DNA of 64,000 nt from Microbacterium testaceum. GTDB taxonomy: Bacteria; Actinomycetota; Actinomycetes; Actinomycetales; Microbacteriaceae. Positions within the stretch are counted from its first letter, which is position 1, and the number at the start of each line of letters is the position of its first letter. Both the position numbers and the translations under genes were made by a program. This document shows positions 10,217 through 19,580 of the stretch, one piece after another. Where the stretch lies: contig NZ_CP121699.1 in NCBI RefSeq assembly GCF_029761935.1, forward strand, positions 3,316,023 to 3,380,022, in the 5' to 3' direction. A model generated the notes under the pieces. The model worked only from the letters and a program-made list of their open reading frames with translations. It did no database searches and was not told where the DNA came from.

Positions 10217-10278
10217 CGCGCGAGGGGTCAGGATCAGTCGCCGGACCGTCCGGGCGACAGTTTCCGACCCCTCGCGCC
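10217..10278. repeat. intergenic inverted repeat, copy B (forms the 3' end of eamA)
   Basis: Left arm GCGCGAGGGGTC (10218-10229) pairs with GACCCCTCGCGC (10266-10277), with inner GTCGCC (10237-10242) against GGCGAC (10253-10258). The stop codon of the minus-strand EamA gene (10234-10236) lies inside the structure, so the last dozen or so EamA codons are repeat sequence. Being between convergent genes it may also act as a bidirectional terminator. Confidence 0.72.
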
Positions 10279-11112
10279 GCTCGTGACGGCGATCGCCGCG
10301 AGCACCAGCACGATGCCGACCACCTGCGGCACGGCGAGCGACTCGCCGCCCACCGCCACCCCGAGCAGGACCCCGGTCACGGGGTTCAGCAATCCGATGA
10401 GCCCCACGGTGCCCGCGGGCAGGTGACGCAGTCCGGTGAACCAGCACACGAACGCCAGTGCCGTCGCGATGACCGCGATGCCGACGTAGGCCAGCAGGCC
10501 CGCGGCATCCACTCGGGGTGGTCGGCCCTCGACCATCGCCGCCACCGCAACCAGGGCGAGACCCCCGGCGGTCAGCTGCCACGAGGTGGTCGCCAGCAGG
10601 GGCGTCTCGTCTCTCCAGCGGGTGGTGAGGATCGCTCCCAGCGACGACGCCAGCAGAGAGATGACGGATGCCACGACCCCCGCGACCGGGACCGTTCCGG
10701 TGCCGAGACCCACCACCGACAGCACTCCGACGAGACCCAGGAGCGCGCCGACGGCCCATCGCGCCGTGGGCCGTTGCGAGAGCAGGGGCCAGGCGAGCCC
10801 CGCGAGAGCCAGGGGGGCCAGAGCCATGATCGATGAGGCGATCGAGGACGGCAGCAATGTCGCCGCGACGTAGACGAGCACGAAGAAGGCGCCGAAGTTC
10901 AGCAGACCGAGAACGGGCGCCTTCCACCACCAATCGCCGCGCGGACGACGGCGCGCGAGCGCCCAGAGCAACAGGCCGGCGGGGAGGGCCCGCAGTGCGG
11001 CTCCCCACAGCGGAGCGTCGGCGGGCAGCAGGTGTCGGGTCACCACGTAGGTCGCGCCCCAGGCCACGGGAGCGACGGCGGTGATCGCGACGAGACGCCA
11101 CTTATCTTCCAT
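10234..11112 (-). CDS. EamA/DMT family transporter
   Basis: 292 residues from ATG 11112 (MEDKWRLVAITAVAPVAWGATYVV), with ten hydrophobic segments in two EamA repeats typical of RhaT/YdcZ-like drug/metabolite transporters. The first repeat has the VAWGATYVVTRHLLP signature and the second LTAGGLALV through PVTGVLLGVAVGGE. ATG 11121 is also possible, but TACAAT 7 nt before 11112 supports a leaderless start there. The hydrophilic C-terminal tail (GARGRKLSPGRSGD) is encoded by intergenic repeat copy B. The divergent MarR gene and paired palindromes indicate local repression. Substrate unknown. Confidence 0.88.
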   Translation of the reverse strand: MEDKWRLVAITAVAPVAWGATYVVTRHLLPADAPLWGAALRALPAGLLLWALARRRPRGDWWWKAPVLGLLNFGAFFVLVYVAATLLPSSIASSIMALAPLALAGLAWPLLSQRPTARWAVGALLGLVGVLSVVGLGTGTVPVAGVVASVISLLASSLGAILTTRWRDETPLLATTSWQLTAGGLALVAVAAMVEGRPPRVDAAGLLAYVGIAVIATALAFVCWFTGLRHLPAGTVGLIGLLNPVTGVLLGVAVGGESLAVPQVVGIVLVLAAIAVTSGARGRKLSPGRSGD

Positions 11113-11145
11113 GGAAGACATTGTAGCTTCCGTGGAAGATAGAAT
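11105..11145. promoter_or_regulatory. divergent eamA/marR promoters with two MarR-type operators
   Basis: Palindrome 1, TCTTCCATGGAAGA at 11105-11118, is a perfect 14-mer that includes the eamA start codon. Palindrome 2, GCTTCCGTGGAAGA at 11126-11139, matches it with one arm mismatch. Their centres are 21 bp apart, two helical turns. On the minus strand TACAAT (11125-11120) lies 7 nt before the eamA ATG. On the plus strand TAGAAT (11140-11145) lies 6 nt before the marR ATG. A MarR dimer at each site would block both promoters. Confidence 0.75.
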
Positions 11146-11151
11146 GGGGAA

Positions 11152-11643
11152 ATGGATGCCGACCACGTGGACGAGATCGTCCAGCACTGGGCCGCCGAAC
11201 GCCCCGACATCGACGCCTCACCCATGCAGGTCATCGGTCGGCTGAGCCGCATCGCCGCTCACCTCGACGCGGAATTGCTCGAGGTCTTCCGCCGGTTCGG
11301 CCTGGGCGAGGGGGAGTTCGACATCCTCGCGACCCTCCGCCGCGGCGGCGAGCCGTTCGCGCGCACGCCGGGTGAGCTGGCGCGTCACACGATGGTGACC
11401 ACGGGCGCGGTGACGAAACGCGTCGACCGGCTCGTGGCATCCGGTCTCGTGTCTCGGAGCGCCAGCGACGACGACGGGCGCGGACGCGTGATCTCGCTCA
11501 CCGCGGAAGGCCGCCGGGTCATCGACGAGGCCGTCGTCGCCCACCTCGCGAATGAGGAACGGCTGCTGTCCGGACTCGACGCCGATCAACGGCGTACGCT
11601 CGAGGCTCTGCTGCGAGAGTGGGGACGGGCGCTCGGCGTCTGA
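11152..11643 (+). CDS. MarR family transcriptional regulator (of eamA)
   Basis: 163 residues with a winged helix: FGLGEGEFDILATLRRGGEP (helix 2), TPGELARHTMVTTGAVTKRVDRLVASGLV (recognition helix), then the wing DDDGRGRVISLTAEGR. The leading and trailing helices (ERPDIDASPMQVIGRLSR; RRTLEALLREWG) form the dimer interface. Such regulators usually repress a divergent transporter and are released by a small ligand. The -10 TAGAAT six nt before the ATG indicates leaderless translation. A paralogue with a similar N-terminal helix is encoded at 42687-43184. Confidence 0.92.
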   Translation: MDADHVDEIVQHWAAERPDIDASPMQVIGRLSRIAAHLDAELLEVFRRFGLGEGEFDILATLRRGGEPFARTPGELARHTMVTTGAVTKRVDRLVASGLVSRSASDDDGRGRVISLTAEGRRVIDEAVVAHLANEERLLSGLDADQRRTLEALLREWGRALGV

Positions 11644-11664
11644 CCCCGCGTGCGCGTCGACGGA

Positions 11665-11697
11665 TTCTGTCGCCTCCGGCCCCCGGAAACGACAGAA
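11665..11697. terminator. inverted repeat between convergent marR and hrpA
   Basis: TTCTGTCG (11665-11672) pairs with CGACAGAA (11690-11697), with CCGG/CCGG complementarity inside. It lies 22 nt past the marR stop and 10 nt from the hrpA stop, so it is well placed as a bidirectional terminator. Its sequence resembles the inner stem of the variant repeat at 16020-16084. Confidence 0.55.
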
Positions 11698-11706
11698 GAC
11701 GGCGGA

Positions 11707-14700
11707 TCAGGCGCTCTTGAGCGCCTTGGCGATGCGCTGCGGCGACACCGGCTCTGCCGTGCCGAGGCGCTGAGCGAACAGGCTGACGCGCAGCTCTTCG
11801 AGCAGCCAGCGCGTCTGCACGAGGTTCGAAGGCGCATCGGCGGGCAGCGGAACCGCACCGCCGGCCTCGACGAAGCCGGCGGCCGCGCGCTCGTACTCGG
11901 TCATGCGCTGGCGATCGCGACCGGGGTTGTCGGACAGCGTCTTCACCCGCTCGAGCGCTCCGGCGAGATAGCGCGGCAGGTGCTGCAGGCGCGCGAGGCC
12001 CGTACGCGAGAGGAATCCCGGGTAGATCAGGCCCTTCACCTGCCCGCGCACGTCGTTCAGCGCGCCCAGCAGCGTCATTGACGAGGCATCCTTCATCGCG
12101 CGGTCGACCTCGCGTTGCGCGAGCAGGATCCTCGCCGCGAGCGACACCGTCTGGAAGGTGCGGTCGACGGATGCCGCAGAGAAGGCGTCGCGCACGCGTT
12201 CGAAATCCGCCTTCGTGCGCACGACGCCGCTCGGCGCCTCGCGCAGCAGGACGTCGTCGGCGAGGGCCACGCGCGCATCCTCGATGAGCTCCTTGGCGTT
12301 CTGGTACGGCGAGGCAGCCAGCGCGAGCTTCTCGTTCGCGGTGAGGTGGTCGAGCACGTAGGTCGCGGGGGAGGGGACGGCCAGCAGCAGGAGACGCCGG
12401 ATGCCGGCCCGCGTGTGCCGCGCCGCGTCTTCGGGGGTCGCCTCCACGCGCAGGGCCACGCTGTCGCCCTCATCGACCAGGGCGGGGTAGCCGCGCACGA
12501 CGCCACCGGCGACGGGGGTGTCGACGACGTCGGTGAGTTCCTCGAGATCCCAGGTCGTCAGCTTCGACCGCGACGCGAAGGCGGGGGAGGCCTCGGCGAC
12601 TTTCGCGGCTCTCTGCGCCGGGCGGGCGATCGTCGACTCGACGCTGGACCGGGCCTTGTCGGCGAGACGGCGCTGCAGGGTCGCCAGGTCGCGGTCGCTG
12701 CCGATCGCGCGGCCGCGCGCGTCGACGGCGCGGAACGACGGCATGAGATGGCCGGGAACCCGCTCGAGCTCGAAGTCGGCGGCGCTCACCCGCTGGTTCG
12801 CCACGCGCTGCACGAGGGCGGCGAGGGCGTCGACGAGCGTCGTCTTCGGTAGGCCGTTCGCGTGCTCGGGACCTTTCTCGGCGAGTTCGGCCGAGAATTT
12901 CTCCGCCCAGTCGGCGGCGGGCACGACGTTGCGGCGGATCGTCTTCGGCAGCGCGCGCAGCAGAGCGGTGACCAGCTCGTCGCGCATGCCCGGAACCTGC
13001 CAGTCGAACCCGTCGGGCCGCAATTGAGCGAGCAGGGGCAGCGGCACGACCACCGTCACGCCGTCGTCGGGGGCTCCGGGCTCGAAGCGGTACGCGAGGT
13101 TGAGCGTCTGATCGCCCTGGCGCCAGCGCGCGGGGAAGGCCCGGTCATCGCCCTGGGCGCGATCGCCGGTGAGGTCGGACTCGCGCAGATCGAGAAGGTG
13201 CGGCGTGCGGTTCGAAGCGTCTTTCCACCACGTCTCGAACGATCGCACGTCGGTGACGTCGGCCGGGATGCGGGAGTTGTAGAACGCGAACACGGCCTCG
13301 TCGCCGATGAGGATGTCGCGGCGGCGCTCGCGCTCCTCGATCTTCTCGAGAAGGCGGCGCTGCTCCTGGTTGCGGCGGAGGAACGCGGTGAGGCGCTTGT
13401 CGAGCACCGACGGGTCCCACTCGCCCTCGACCAGCGCGTGGCGCACGAACATCTCTCGCGCGAGCGGCCGGTCGAAGCGCGCGAGCTGCACCCGGCGACG
13501 CCCGACGAGTTCGACCCCGAAGAGGGTGACCTTCTCGTAGGCGGCGGCGGAGCCGGCATCCTTCGACCAGTGCGGTTCGCTGAGCGAGCGCTTGACCAGG
13601 TCGGGGGCGAGATCCTCCGCCCACGCCGGGTCGACGGCGGCGACCGTGCGGGCGAACAGGCGCGAGGTCTCGACGAGCTCGGCGGCCATGACGGCCGAGG
13701 GGCGCCTCTTCTTCAGCCCCGAGCCGGGGAAGATCGCGAACCGCGCCCCGCGCGCGCCGATGTACTCGCCCTTGGTGGGGCGGGCGTCACCCGGCGCCTT
13801 GCGGTCTTTGGCCTGCGCCATGGTTCGGGGGTCCAGGATGCCCAGGTGCGACAGCAACCCGGAGAGGATCGCGCGGTGGATCGCGTCGCCGGCGGCATGC
13901 CCCTCGGGGGCCGCCTTCTGGTCGGCGGCTTTCGAACCGTGTCCCGATTTCGTCGCCGCGTGTCCTGAATTGTGCGGTCTGGAGGGGTCGGAGCCAGCCG
14001 AAAGTGGGACATGGTTTCTCGCGCGCCCGCCGCGACGGCCTCCGTCGCCGGAGCCCCGCCCGCCGCCGCCGCCCGACCCACGCGCGTCGCCCTCGCCCGA
14101 CCCGCGCTCGCCGCCGAGCGAGCGCAGCTGCCGGTGCACGTCCATCCACTCGCGCACGCGCACGTAGTTGAGGTGCTCGCTGCGGCACAGGCGCCGGAAT
14201 GCGCTCGAGCCCAGCTCGGCCTGCTTCTCCTGCAGGTAGTCCCACAGGTTCAGCAGAGAGAGGAAGTCGCTGGTGGGATCGGTGAACCGCGCATGGAAGC
14301 GATCCGCCTCTTCGCGGCGCTCCTCGGGCCGTTCGCGCACGTCCTGGATCGACATGCCCGACACGATCGCGAGCACCTCGGGCTGCACGTCGTTGCGACG
14401 CGCCTCGATGAGCATGCGGGCGAAGCGCGGATCGATTGGCAGGCGCGCGATCTCGCGTCCGATCTCGGTGAGGCGGGGTCCGTCCTCGCGCGGGCCCCGT
14501 CCGCCGCGCTGCCGGGACGGGTCGCCGTCGCCGCGGACGTCGCGCTCGCGCGAGGTGTCGGCGCCGCGCGTGCCGGGGGCGGGCAGCTTCACCGCGCCGA
14601 GCTCGACGAGCAGGTCGAACGCGGCCTTCACGCCCCGCGAGTCGGGCGGGGTGAGGAACGGGAAGGCCTGGATGTCGCCGAAGCCGAGCGACAGCATCTG

Positions 14701-15993
14701 GAGGATGACGGATGCCAGCGAGGTGCGCAGGATCTCGGGCTCGGTGTACTCCGGGCGCCGCGTGAAGTCGTCTTCGGAGTAGAGCCGGATTGCGATACCG
14801 GGCGAGGTGCGCCCCGCTCGCCCCGAGCGCTGCTGCGCCGACGCCTGCGACACGGCCTCGATCGGCAGGCGCTGGATCTTCGACCGGTTGCTGTAGCGCG
14901 AGATGCGGGCGGTTCCGGTGTCGACCACGTACCGGATCCCGGGGACGGTGAGACTCGTCTCGGCGACGTTCGTGGCGAGGATGACGCGGCGCCGCACGCC
15001 CGCGACGCTCGAGCGCTCGAACACGCGGTGCTGTTCGGCCGCGGACAGACGCCCGTAGAGGGGCAGGACTTCGGTGGGGGAGGTGTCTTTCTGATAGGCC
15101 CCGCGGATGGCATCCGCCGCATCGCGGATCTCGGCCTCACCGGGGAAGAAGACGAGCACGTCGCCCGGGGCCTCGCGGTCGAGCTCGCGCAGGGCCGCGA
15201 CGACGGCTCCGACCTCGTCCCCGTCGTCGTCGGAGCGCCCCGGCTTGGCGGCCGGCCGTGCAGAACTCCGGACTTTCTGCGAGCCGGCTGCCGCGCTCCC
15301 GCGTGACGGCGGGGCGTCGGGGTCCTCGGCATCCGGAATCTCCGGAGTTATGCTCGCGTCGTCTGCGCCGTCCACCGGCCGATACCGGATCTCGACTGGA
15401 TACGTCCGTCCCGACACCTCGATGACCGGCGCCGGGGTCGGCGCGCCGCCCGGCTCGGCCGGAGCCGCCGCGAAGTGCCGCGCGAAGCTCTCGGGGTCGA
15501 TGGTCGCCGAGGTGACGATGACCTTGAGGTCGGGGCGCTTCGGCAGGATGCGGCGCAGGTAGCCGAGCAGGAAGTCGATGTTGAGCGAGCGCTCGTGCGC
15601 CTCGTCGACGATGATCGTGTCGTAGCGGCGCAGCAGTCGGTCGCGGTGGATCTCGTTGAGCAGGATGCCGTCGGTCACCAGCGCCACGCGCGTGTCGGCC
15701 GACACCTTGTCGGTGAAGCGCACCTTGTAGCCGACGGTCGAGCCGAGCGGCACCTGCATTTCGTCGGCGATGCGCTCCGCGATCGTGCGCGCCGCGATGC
15801 GGCGCGGCTGGGTGTGAGCGATCGAGGTGCGGCCCAGTTCGAGGCAGATCTTGGGCAGCTGCGTGGTCTTGCCCGAGCCGGTGGCGCCGGCGACGATCAC
15901 GACCTGGTGGTCGCGGATCGCGCGCGCGATCTCGTCCCGCGCGGCGCTGACGGGCAGCTCGGGCGGGTAGACGATGACAGGTTCGACAGACAC
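11707..15993 (-). CDS. hrpA: ATP-dependent RNA helicase HrpA (DEAH box)
   Basis: 1428 residues, about 100 longer than typical HrpA (around 1300). Domains in order: helicase core with Walker A GATGSGKTT (GKT 41-43), DEAH at 130-133, motif III TSATIDPE, helicase C with motif VI QQRSGRAGRTSPG; then HA2/OB-fold region and the long C-terminal DUF3418 region (ITGEL-like segment through LQHLPRYLAGALERVK). HrpA unwinds RNA and, in E. coli, is linked to mRNA processing and stalled ribosomes. Two low-complexity insertions are odd: about residues 228-265 (RGSAAAGSQKVRSSARPA...) and 624-702 (Gly/Arg/Ser-rich), each over DNA containing inverted repeats. It stands alone, convergent with marR. Confidence 0.93.
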   Translation of the reverse strand: MSVEPVIVYPPELPVSAARDEIARAIRDHQVVIVAGATGSGKTTQLPKICLELGRTSIAHTQPRRIAARTIAERIADEMQVPLGSTVGYKVRFTDKVSADTRVALVTDGILLNEIHRDRLLRRYDTIIVDEAHERSLNIDFLLGYLRRILPKRPDLKVIVTSATIDPESFARHFAAAPAEPGGAPTPAPVIEVSGRTYPVEIRYRPVDGADDASITPEIPDAEDPDAPPSRGSAAAGSQKVRSSARPAAKPGRSDDDGDEVGAVVAALRELDREAPGDVLVFFPGEAEIRDAADAIRGAYQKDTSPTEVLPLYGRLSAAEQHRVFERSSVAGVRRRVILATNVAETSLTVPGIRYVVDTGTARISRYSNRSKIQRLPIEAVSQASAQQRSGRAGRTSPGIAIRLYSEDDFTRRPEYTEPEILRTSLASVILQMLSLGFGDIQAFPFLTPPDSRGVKAAFDLLVELGAVKLPAPGTRGADTSRERDVRGDGDPSRQRGGRGPREDGPRLTEIGREIARLPIDPRFARMLIEARRNDVQPEVLAIVSGMSIQDVRERPEERREEADRFHARFTDPTSDFLSLLNLWDYLQEKQAELGSSAFRRLCRSEHLNYVRVREWMDVHRQLRSLGGERGSGEGDARGSGGGGGRGSGDGGRRGGRARNHVPLSAGSDPSRPHNSGHAATKSGHGSKAADQKAAPEGHAAGDAIHRAILSGLLSHLGILDPRTMAQAKDRKAPGDARPTKGEYIGARGARFAIFPGSGLKKRRPSAVMAAELVETSRLFARTVAAVDPAWAEDLAPDLVKRSLSEPHWSKDAGSAAAYEKVTLFGVELVGRRRVQLARFDRPLAREMFVRHALVEGEWDPSVLDKRLTAFLRRNQEQRRLLEKIEERERRRDILIGDEAVFAFYNSRIPADVTDVRSFETWWKDASNRTPHLLDLRESDLTGDRAQGDDRAFPARWRQGDQTLNLAYRFEPGAPDDGVTVVVPLPLLAQLRPDGFDWQVPGMRDELVTALLRALPKTIRRNVVPAADWAEKFSAELAEKGPEHANGLPKTTLVDALAALVQRVANQRVSAADFELERVPGHLMPSFRAVDARGRAIGSDRDLATLQRRLADKARSSVESTIARPAQRAAKVAEASPAFASRSKLTTWDLEELTDVVDTPVAGGVVRGYPALVDEGDSVALRVEATPEDAARHTRAGIRRLLLLAVPSPATYVLDHLTANEKLALAASPYQNAKELIEDARVALADDVLLREAPSGVVRTKADFERVRDAFSAASVDRTFQTVSLAARILLAQREVDRAMKDASSMTLLGALNDVRGQVKGLIYPGFLSRTGLARLQHLPRYLAGALERVKTLSDNPGRDRQRMTEYERAAAGFVEAGGAVPLPADAPSNLVQTRWLLEELRVSLFAQRLGTAEPVSPQRIAKALKSA
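13940..14011. repeat. imperfect inverted repeat inside hrpA insertion 2
   Basis: TGTCCCGATTTCG (13940-13952) pairs with CGAAAGTGGGACA (13999-14011) with two mismatches. It lies within the Gly/Ser/Arg-rich insertion of HrpA, which is absent from typical family members. An insertion of a small palindromic element kept in frame would explain it. Confidence 0.5.
15260..15280. repeat. short palindrome inside hrpA insertion 1
   Basis: GCAGAA (15260-15265) and TTCTGC (15275-15280) flank a TCCGGA centre within codons for the low-complexity segment around HrpA residue 240. It is similar in layout to the other in-gene inverted repeat at 13940-14011. Confidence 0.4.
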
Positions 15994-16019
15994 AGCCTTC
16001 CAGGGTATCGCCCACCCAT

Positions 16020-16084
16020 CGCGCGAGTCGCCAATTTCTGTCGCTTGGGGCTGCTCGAAGCGACATTTCCTGGCGACTCGCGCG
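16020..16084. repeat. intergenic inverted repeat, variant copy C1
   Basis: CGCGCGAGTCGCCA (16020-16033) pairs perfectly with TGGCGACTCGCGCG (16071-16084). The inner TGTCGCTT (16039-16046) pairs perfectly with AAGCGACA (16058-16065). It is a diverged relative of the A/B/D copies and is directly followed by copy C2, whose left arm overlaps its right arm. Confidence 0.75.
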
Positions 16085-16141
16085 AGGGGTCACCTCCTGT
16101 CGCCTGGCCCGTGCCTGGGCGACACGAAGCGACCGCTCGCG
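16079..16141. repeat. intergenic inverted repeat, copy C2
   Basis: CGCGAGGGGTC (16081-16091) pairs with GACCGCTCGCG (16131-16141) with one mismatch, and TGTCGCC (16098-16104) with GGCGACA (16118-16124). It forms a tandem with C1 in the gap between the GH3 gene and hrpA. The 157-bp gap 15994-16150 is almost entirely these two elements. Confidence 0.72.
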
Positions 16142-16150
16142 GGGGAGCGC

Positions 16151-17302
16151 CTACGGCATCGACGCCTTCTGCTCGACGATCCGCCGGGCCGCGGCATCCA
16201 CCTTCGCGGCGAACGCGGGGTCGCTTTCGGCGCGCGACAGCACCGCCTGGTGCATGTCGGGATACACCGAGGGGTCGGCCGAGACGAGCAGCAGGTCGAC
16301 CCCGGCGTCCACGGCGAGGGTGGCGCGATCGGCCGGAGACCAGGGCTGCACCTGGCGCGCCGCCGAGAGATCGTCGACGGTGATCACGCCGTCGAAGCCG
16401 ATGCGGTCGCGCAGCACGTCCACCACCGCGGGTGAGAATGCGGCGGGCGCGCTCGGGTCGATCCGGGCGTAGATCGCGGTTGACATCATGACGATCGCGT
16501 CCCCCTGGGGCAGGACGCTCGCGTACACGCCCACGTCTGCGCCGTCGGCGGTGACCGTGTCGTCGGTGACGCCCGTGCGGGTGTCGGTGTTCTCGTCGAC
16601 GTGCCCCAGGCCCGGGAAATGTTTGAGCGTGGGCATCACGCCGCCGTCGCGCATGCCGGCGGCGAACGCGCCGACCTTGGTGGCGACAGCGGTCTCGTCG
16701 TAGCCGTACTCGCGCGCGAGCGCGCCGATCGGAGGGTTGGATGCCGCGAACTCCGGGCTCGTGACGATGTCGGCGACGGGAGCGAGGTTCATGTTCACCC
16801 CCGATTGTGCGAGTTGCGTGCTCCAGGTCGCGGCGGAGGAACGCAGGGCCGCGTCGGTCTGGGCGGCCTGCTCGACGGCCGAGGGGATGCGGTCGAAGCC
16901 CGGACCCTTCAGCACCTGGACGGTGCCGCCCTCCTGGTCGGTGGCGACCCACAGCTGCGGAGCGTCCGCGCCGACGGTGGAGGTGAACTGCCCGATCAGG
17001 TCTGCGGTGGCCTGGGTGCCGGCATCCGACCTTCCGTGCAGGAAGATCCCGCCCACGTGATCGTGGCGCACGGCGGCGAGCGTCGTGGGGTTGGCGCCCT
17101 CCACCGAGGTGCCGACCATGAACATCTGGCCGACCTTGTCCTGCAGGCTCATCCCCGCGAGGGGATCCGGGGTCGCGGTGGGCGTCGGCGTCGGGGAGGG
17201 AGAGGGGGATGCCGTCGGCGCGGGCGCCGCGGCCGGGGTGCATGAGGTGAGGGTCAGGGCCGCGAGCAGGAGGAGGATCGTCGAGCGCGTGGCGGTTTTC
17301 AC
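16151..17302 (-). CDS. glycoside hydrolase family 3 lipoprotein (beta-N-acetylhexosaminidase-like)
   Basis: 383 residues from GTG 17302. A lipoprotein signal (KTATRSTILLLLAALTLTSC, C21) and a Pro/Ser/Thr linker lead into a GH3 N-terminal TIM barrel. Landmarks: MSLQDKVGQMFMVG, WVATDQEGGTVQVLKG, VMPTLKHFPGLGHVDENTDT, FDGVITVDDLSA with the expected nucleophile Asp. The Asp-His dyad histidine of classical NagZ (KHFPGHG..DSH) is not evident: the loop reads TDTRTG. Members cleave beta-linked N-acetylhexosamines, for example in peptidoglycan turnover, here outside the membrane. GAGGAG abuts the GTG, an unusually short spacing. It lies 64 bp after the LCP gene, probably one operon. Confidence 0.85.
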   Translation of the reverse strand: MKTATRSTILLLLAALTLTSCTPAAAPAPTASPSPSPTPTPTATPDPLAGMSLQDKVGQMFMVGTSVEGANPTTLAAVRHDHVGGIFLHGRSDAGTQATADLIGQFTSTVGADAPQLWVATDQEGGTVQVLKGPGFDRIPSAVEQAAQTDAALRSSAATWSTQLAQSGVNMNLAPVADIVTSPEFAASNPPIGALAREYGYDETAVATKVGAFAAGMRDGGVMPTLKHFPGLGHVDENTDTRTGVTDDTVTADGADVGVYASVLPQGDAIVMMSTAIYARIDPSAPAAFSPAVVDVLRDRIGFDGVITVDDLSAARQVQPWSPADRATLAVDAGVDLLLVSADPSVYPDMHQAVLSRAESDPAFAAKVDAAARRIVEQKASMP

Positions 17303-17366
17303 TCCTCGATCGTCGCCGATGACTCTGGACGGTCCCCGGGTCTTGACGCCGATCCGCGCGCGGCGG

Positions 17367-18620
17367 TCACCCGTTGCCGGCGGAGCAGGTGGCCTGGTTA
17401 GCCTTCGTTCCGCTGACGTTGCTCGGCAGTTCGACGACGCCCGGCGCGGCGCTGGCGTCCGTGGCATCCGGTGCGGGGGTGCTCGCCTCGGGGGCGGGCT
17501 CGCTCGGCGCGGGGGTCGGGGCCGTGGGGTCGGCGATGACTCCGCCGTTGGCTCCCTCTTCGCCGGTCAGCTGCAGAGGAGCGTTGGTGTCGAGCGCCTC
17601 CCACAGGGTCGCGGCCGACGCCTGGTCGGGGATCACGTGGTTGTTGTCGGCGGGATCGTCGACTACCGGGAACTGCACGAACGTGATGTCGCTGAACGGC
17701 ACGTCCTTGAGGGTGTAGGCCAGCTGCGCGATGCGGATCGGGTCGGCGAGGCTCTCGCTCGGTTCGATGTTGTTCACCGCGGTGTTGGCGAGCCCGATGA
17801 GGGTGCCGGGGTTCGAGAGCACCTCGTCGCTGCGCAGCTTGTTGATCAGCCGCGAGAGGTACTGCTGCTGGTTTCCGATGCGGGCGAGGTCGCTGCCGTC
17901 GCCGATGCCCTTGCGCGTGCGCAGGAACGCCAGGGCGTCGTAGCCCTTGACGACGCGCGGGCCCGGCTCCCAGTCGATCCCCGCGTCGGGGTCGTCGATG
18001 CCGTCGCCGCCGATGCAGACCTCCACGCCGCCGATGGCGTCGGTGATGTTGACGACGTTTCCGAAGCTCACCTTCGCGGCGAAAGGAATGCTCTGTCCGC
18101 TCAGCTCCGAGACCGTGTCGGCGACGCAGGTCAGGCCGCCGGCTTCGTACGCGGAGTTGATCGGGGCCTTGTACGACGCCGACGAGGTCGAGCCGTCGGC
18201 TCCCGTGCACTCCGGGATGCCGATCTGCAGATCGCGGGGGAACGAGACGACGGTGACGCGACGGGGGTTCGTCGAGACGTGCACGAGCATGTTGACATCG
18301 TTGCGGGTGCCCTCGTTGCCCGGGTCGGAGCAGCGCGCGCCGAAGGCCGCCTTCACCTGGTCGTCGCACTCGTCGGTACCGACGACGAGCACCGAGAAGG
18401 GTTCGTTGTAGGCGCTCAGCGCGGGCGGTTCGGCCGGGGCGTCCTTGAGGGGGACGGCGGCGTCTTGCAGACGCTGCGACAGCGAGAACGCGTAGAACCC
18501 TCCGACCGCCACGGCCGCGACGAGCACGACGGTCACGGCGATGGCGACGAGCTTGGCTCCGCGACGCCAGGCCGAGGAGGGGTCGCGTCGAGCGTGCCGG
18601 GTGGGAGGCTGCGGCGTCAT
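17367..18620 (-). CDS. LytR-CpsA-Psr (LCP) family protein
   Basis: 417 residues from ATG 18620 (a TTG at 18632 is also possible). A basic cytoplasmic tail (RHARRDPSSAWRRGAK) and one membrane helix (LVAIAVTVVLVAAVAVGGFYAF) precede an extracytoplasmic LCP domain: VLVVGTDECDDQ, RNDVNMLVHVSTNPRRVTVVSFPRDL, NSAYEAGGL, DAIGGVEVCIG, GYDALAFLRTRKGIGDGSDLARIGNQQQYL. The conserved Asp and Arg residues needed for pyrophosphate binding are present. LCP enzymes ligate secondary wall polymers to peptidoglycan. An Ala/Pro/Ser-rich tail follows. It probably shares an operon with the GH3 lipoprotein. Confidence 0.9.
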   Translation of the reverse strand: MTPQPPTRHARRDPSSAWRRGAKLVAIAVTVVLVAAVAVGGFYAFSLSQRLQDAAVPLKDAPAEPPALSAYNEPFSVLVVGTDECDDQVKAAFGARCSDPGNEGTRNDVNMLVHVSTNPRRVTVVSFPRDLQIGIPECTGADGSTSSASYKAPINSAYEAGGLTCVADTVSELSGQSIPFAAKVSFGNVVNITDAIGGVEVCIGGDGIDDPDAGIDWEPGPRVVKGYDALAFLRTRKGIGDGSDLARIGNQQQYLSRLINKLRSDEVLSNPGTLIGLANTAVNNIEPSESLADPIRIAQLAYTLKDVPFSDITFVQFPVVDDPADNNHVIPDQASAATLWEALDTNAPLQLTGEEGANGGVIADPTAPTPAPSEPAPEASTPAPDATDASAAPGVVELPSNVSGTKANQATCSAGNG

Positions 18621-18712
18621 TTCGGTAGTCAACCACGCCGGGGTGCGAGAAGGCGGGGGATAGCGGACTCGACCCGCGCGTCAACCCCGAGAACCCTTCG
18701 AGACACCGCTCC

Positions 18713-19561
<849 letters not shown>

Positions 19562-19580
19562 GGTCGGCGCACCCGCGCGC

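Noticed and set aside
17303..17467. N-terminal extension of the GH3 lipoprotein
   Set aside because: It would bury the lipoprotein signal peptide 55 residues inside and overlaps the end of the LCP gene.
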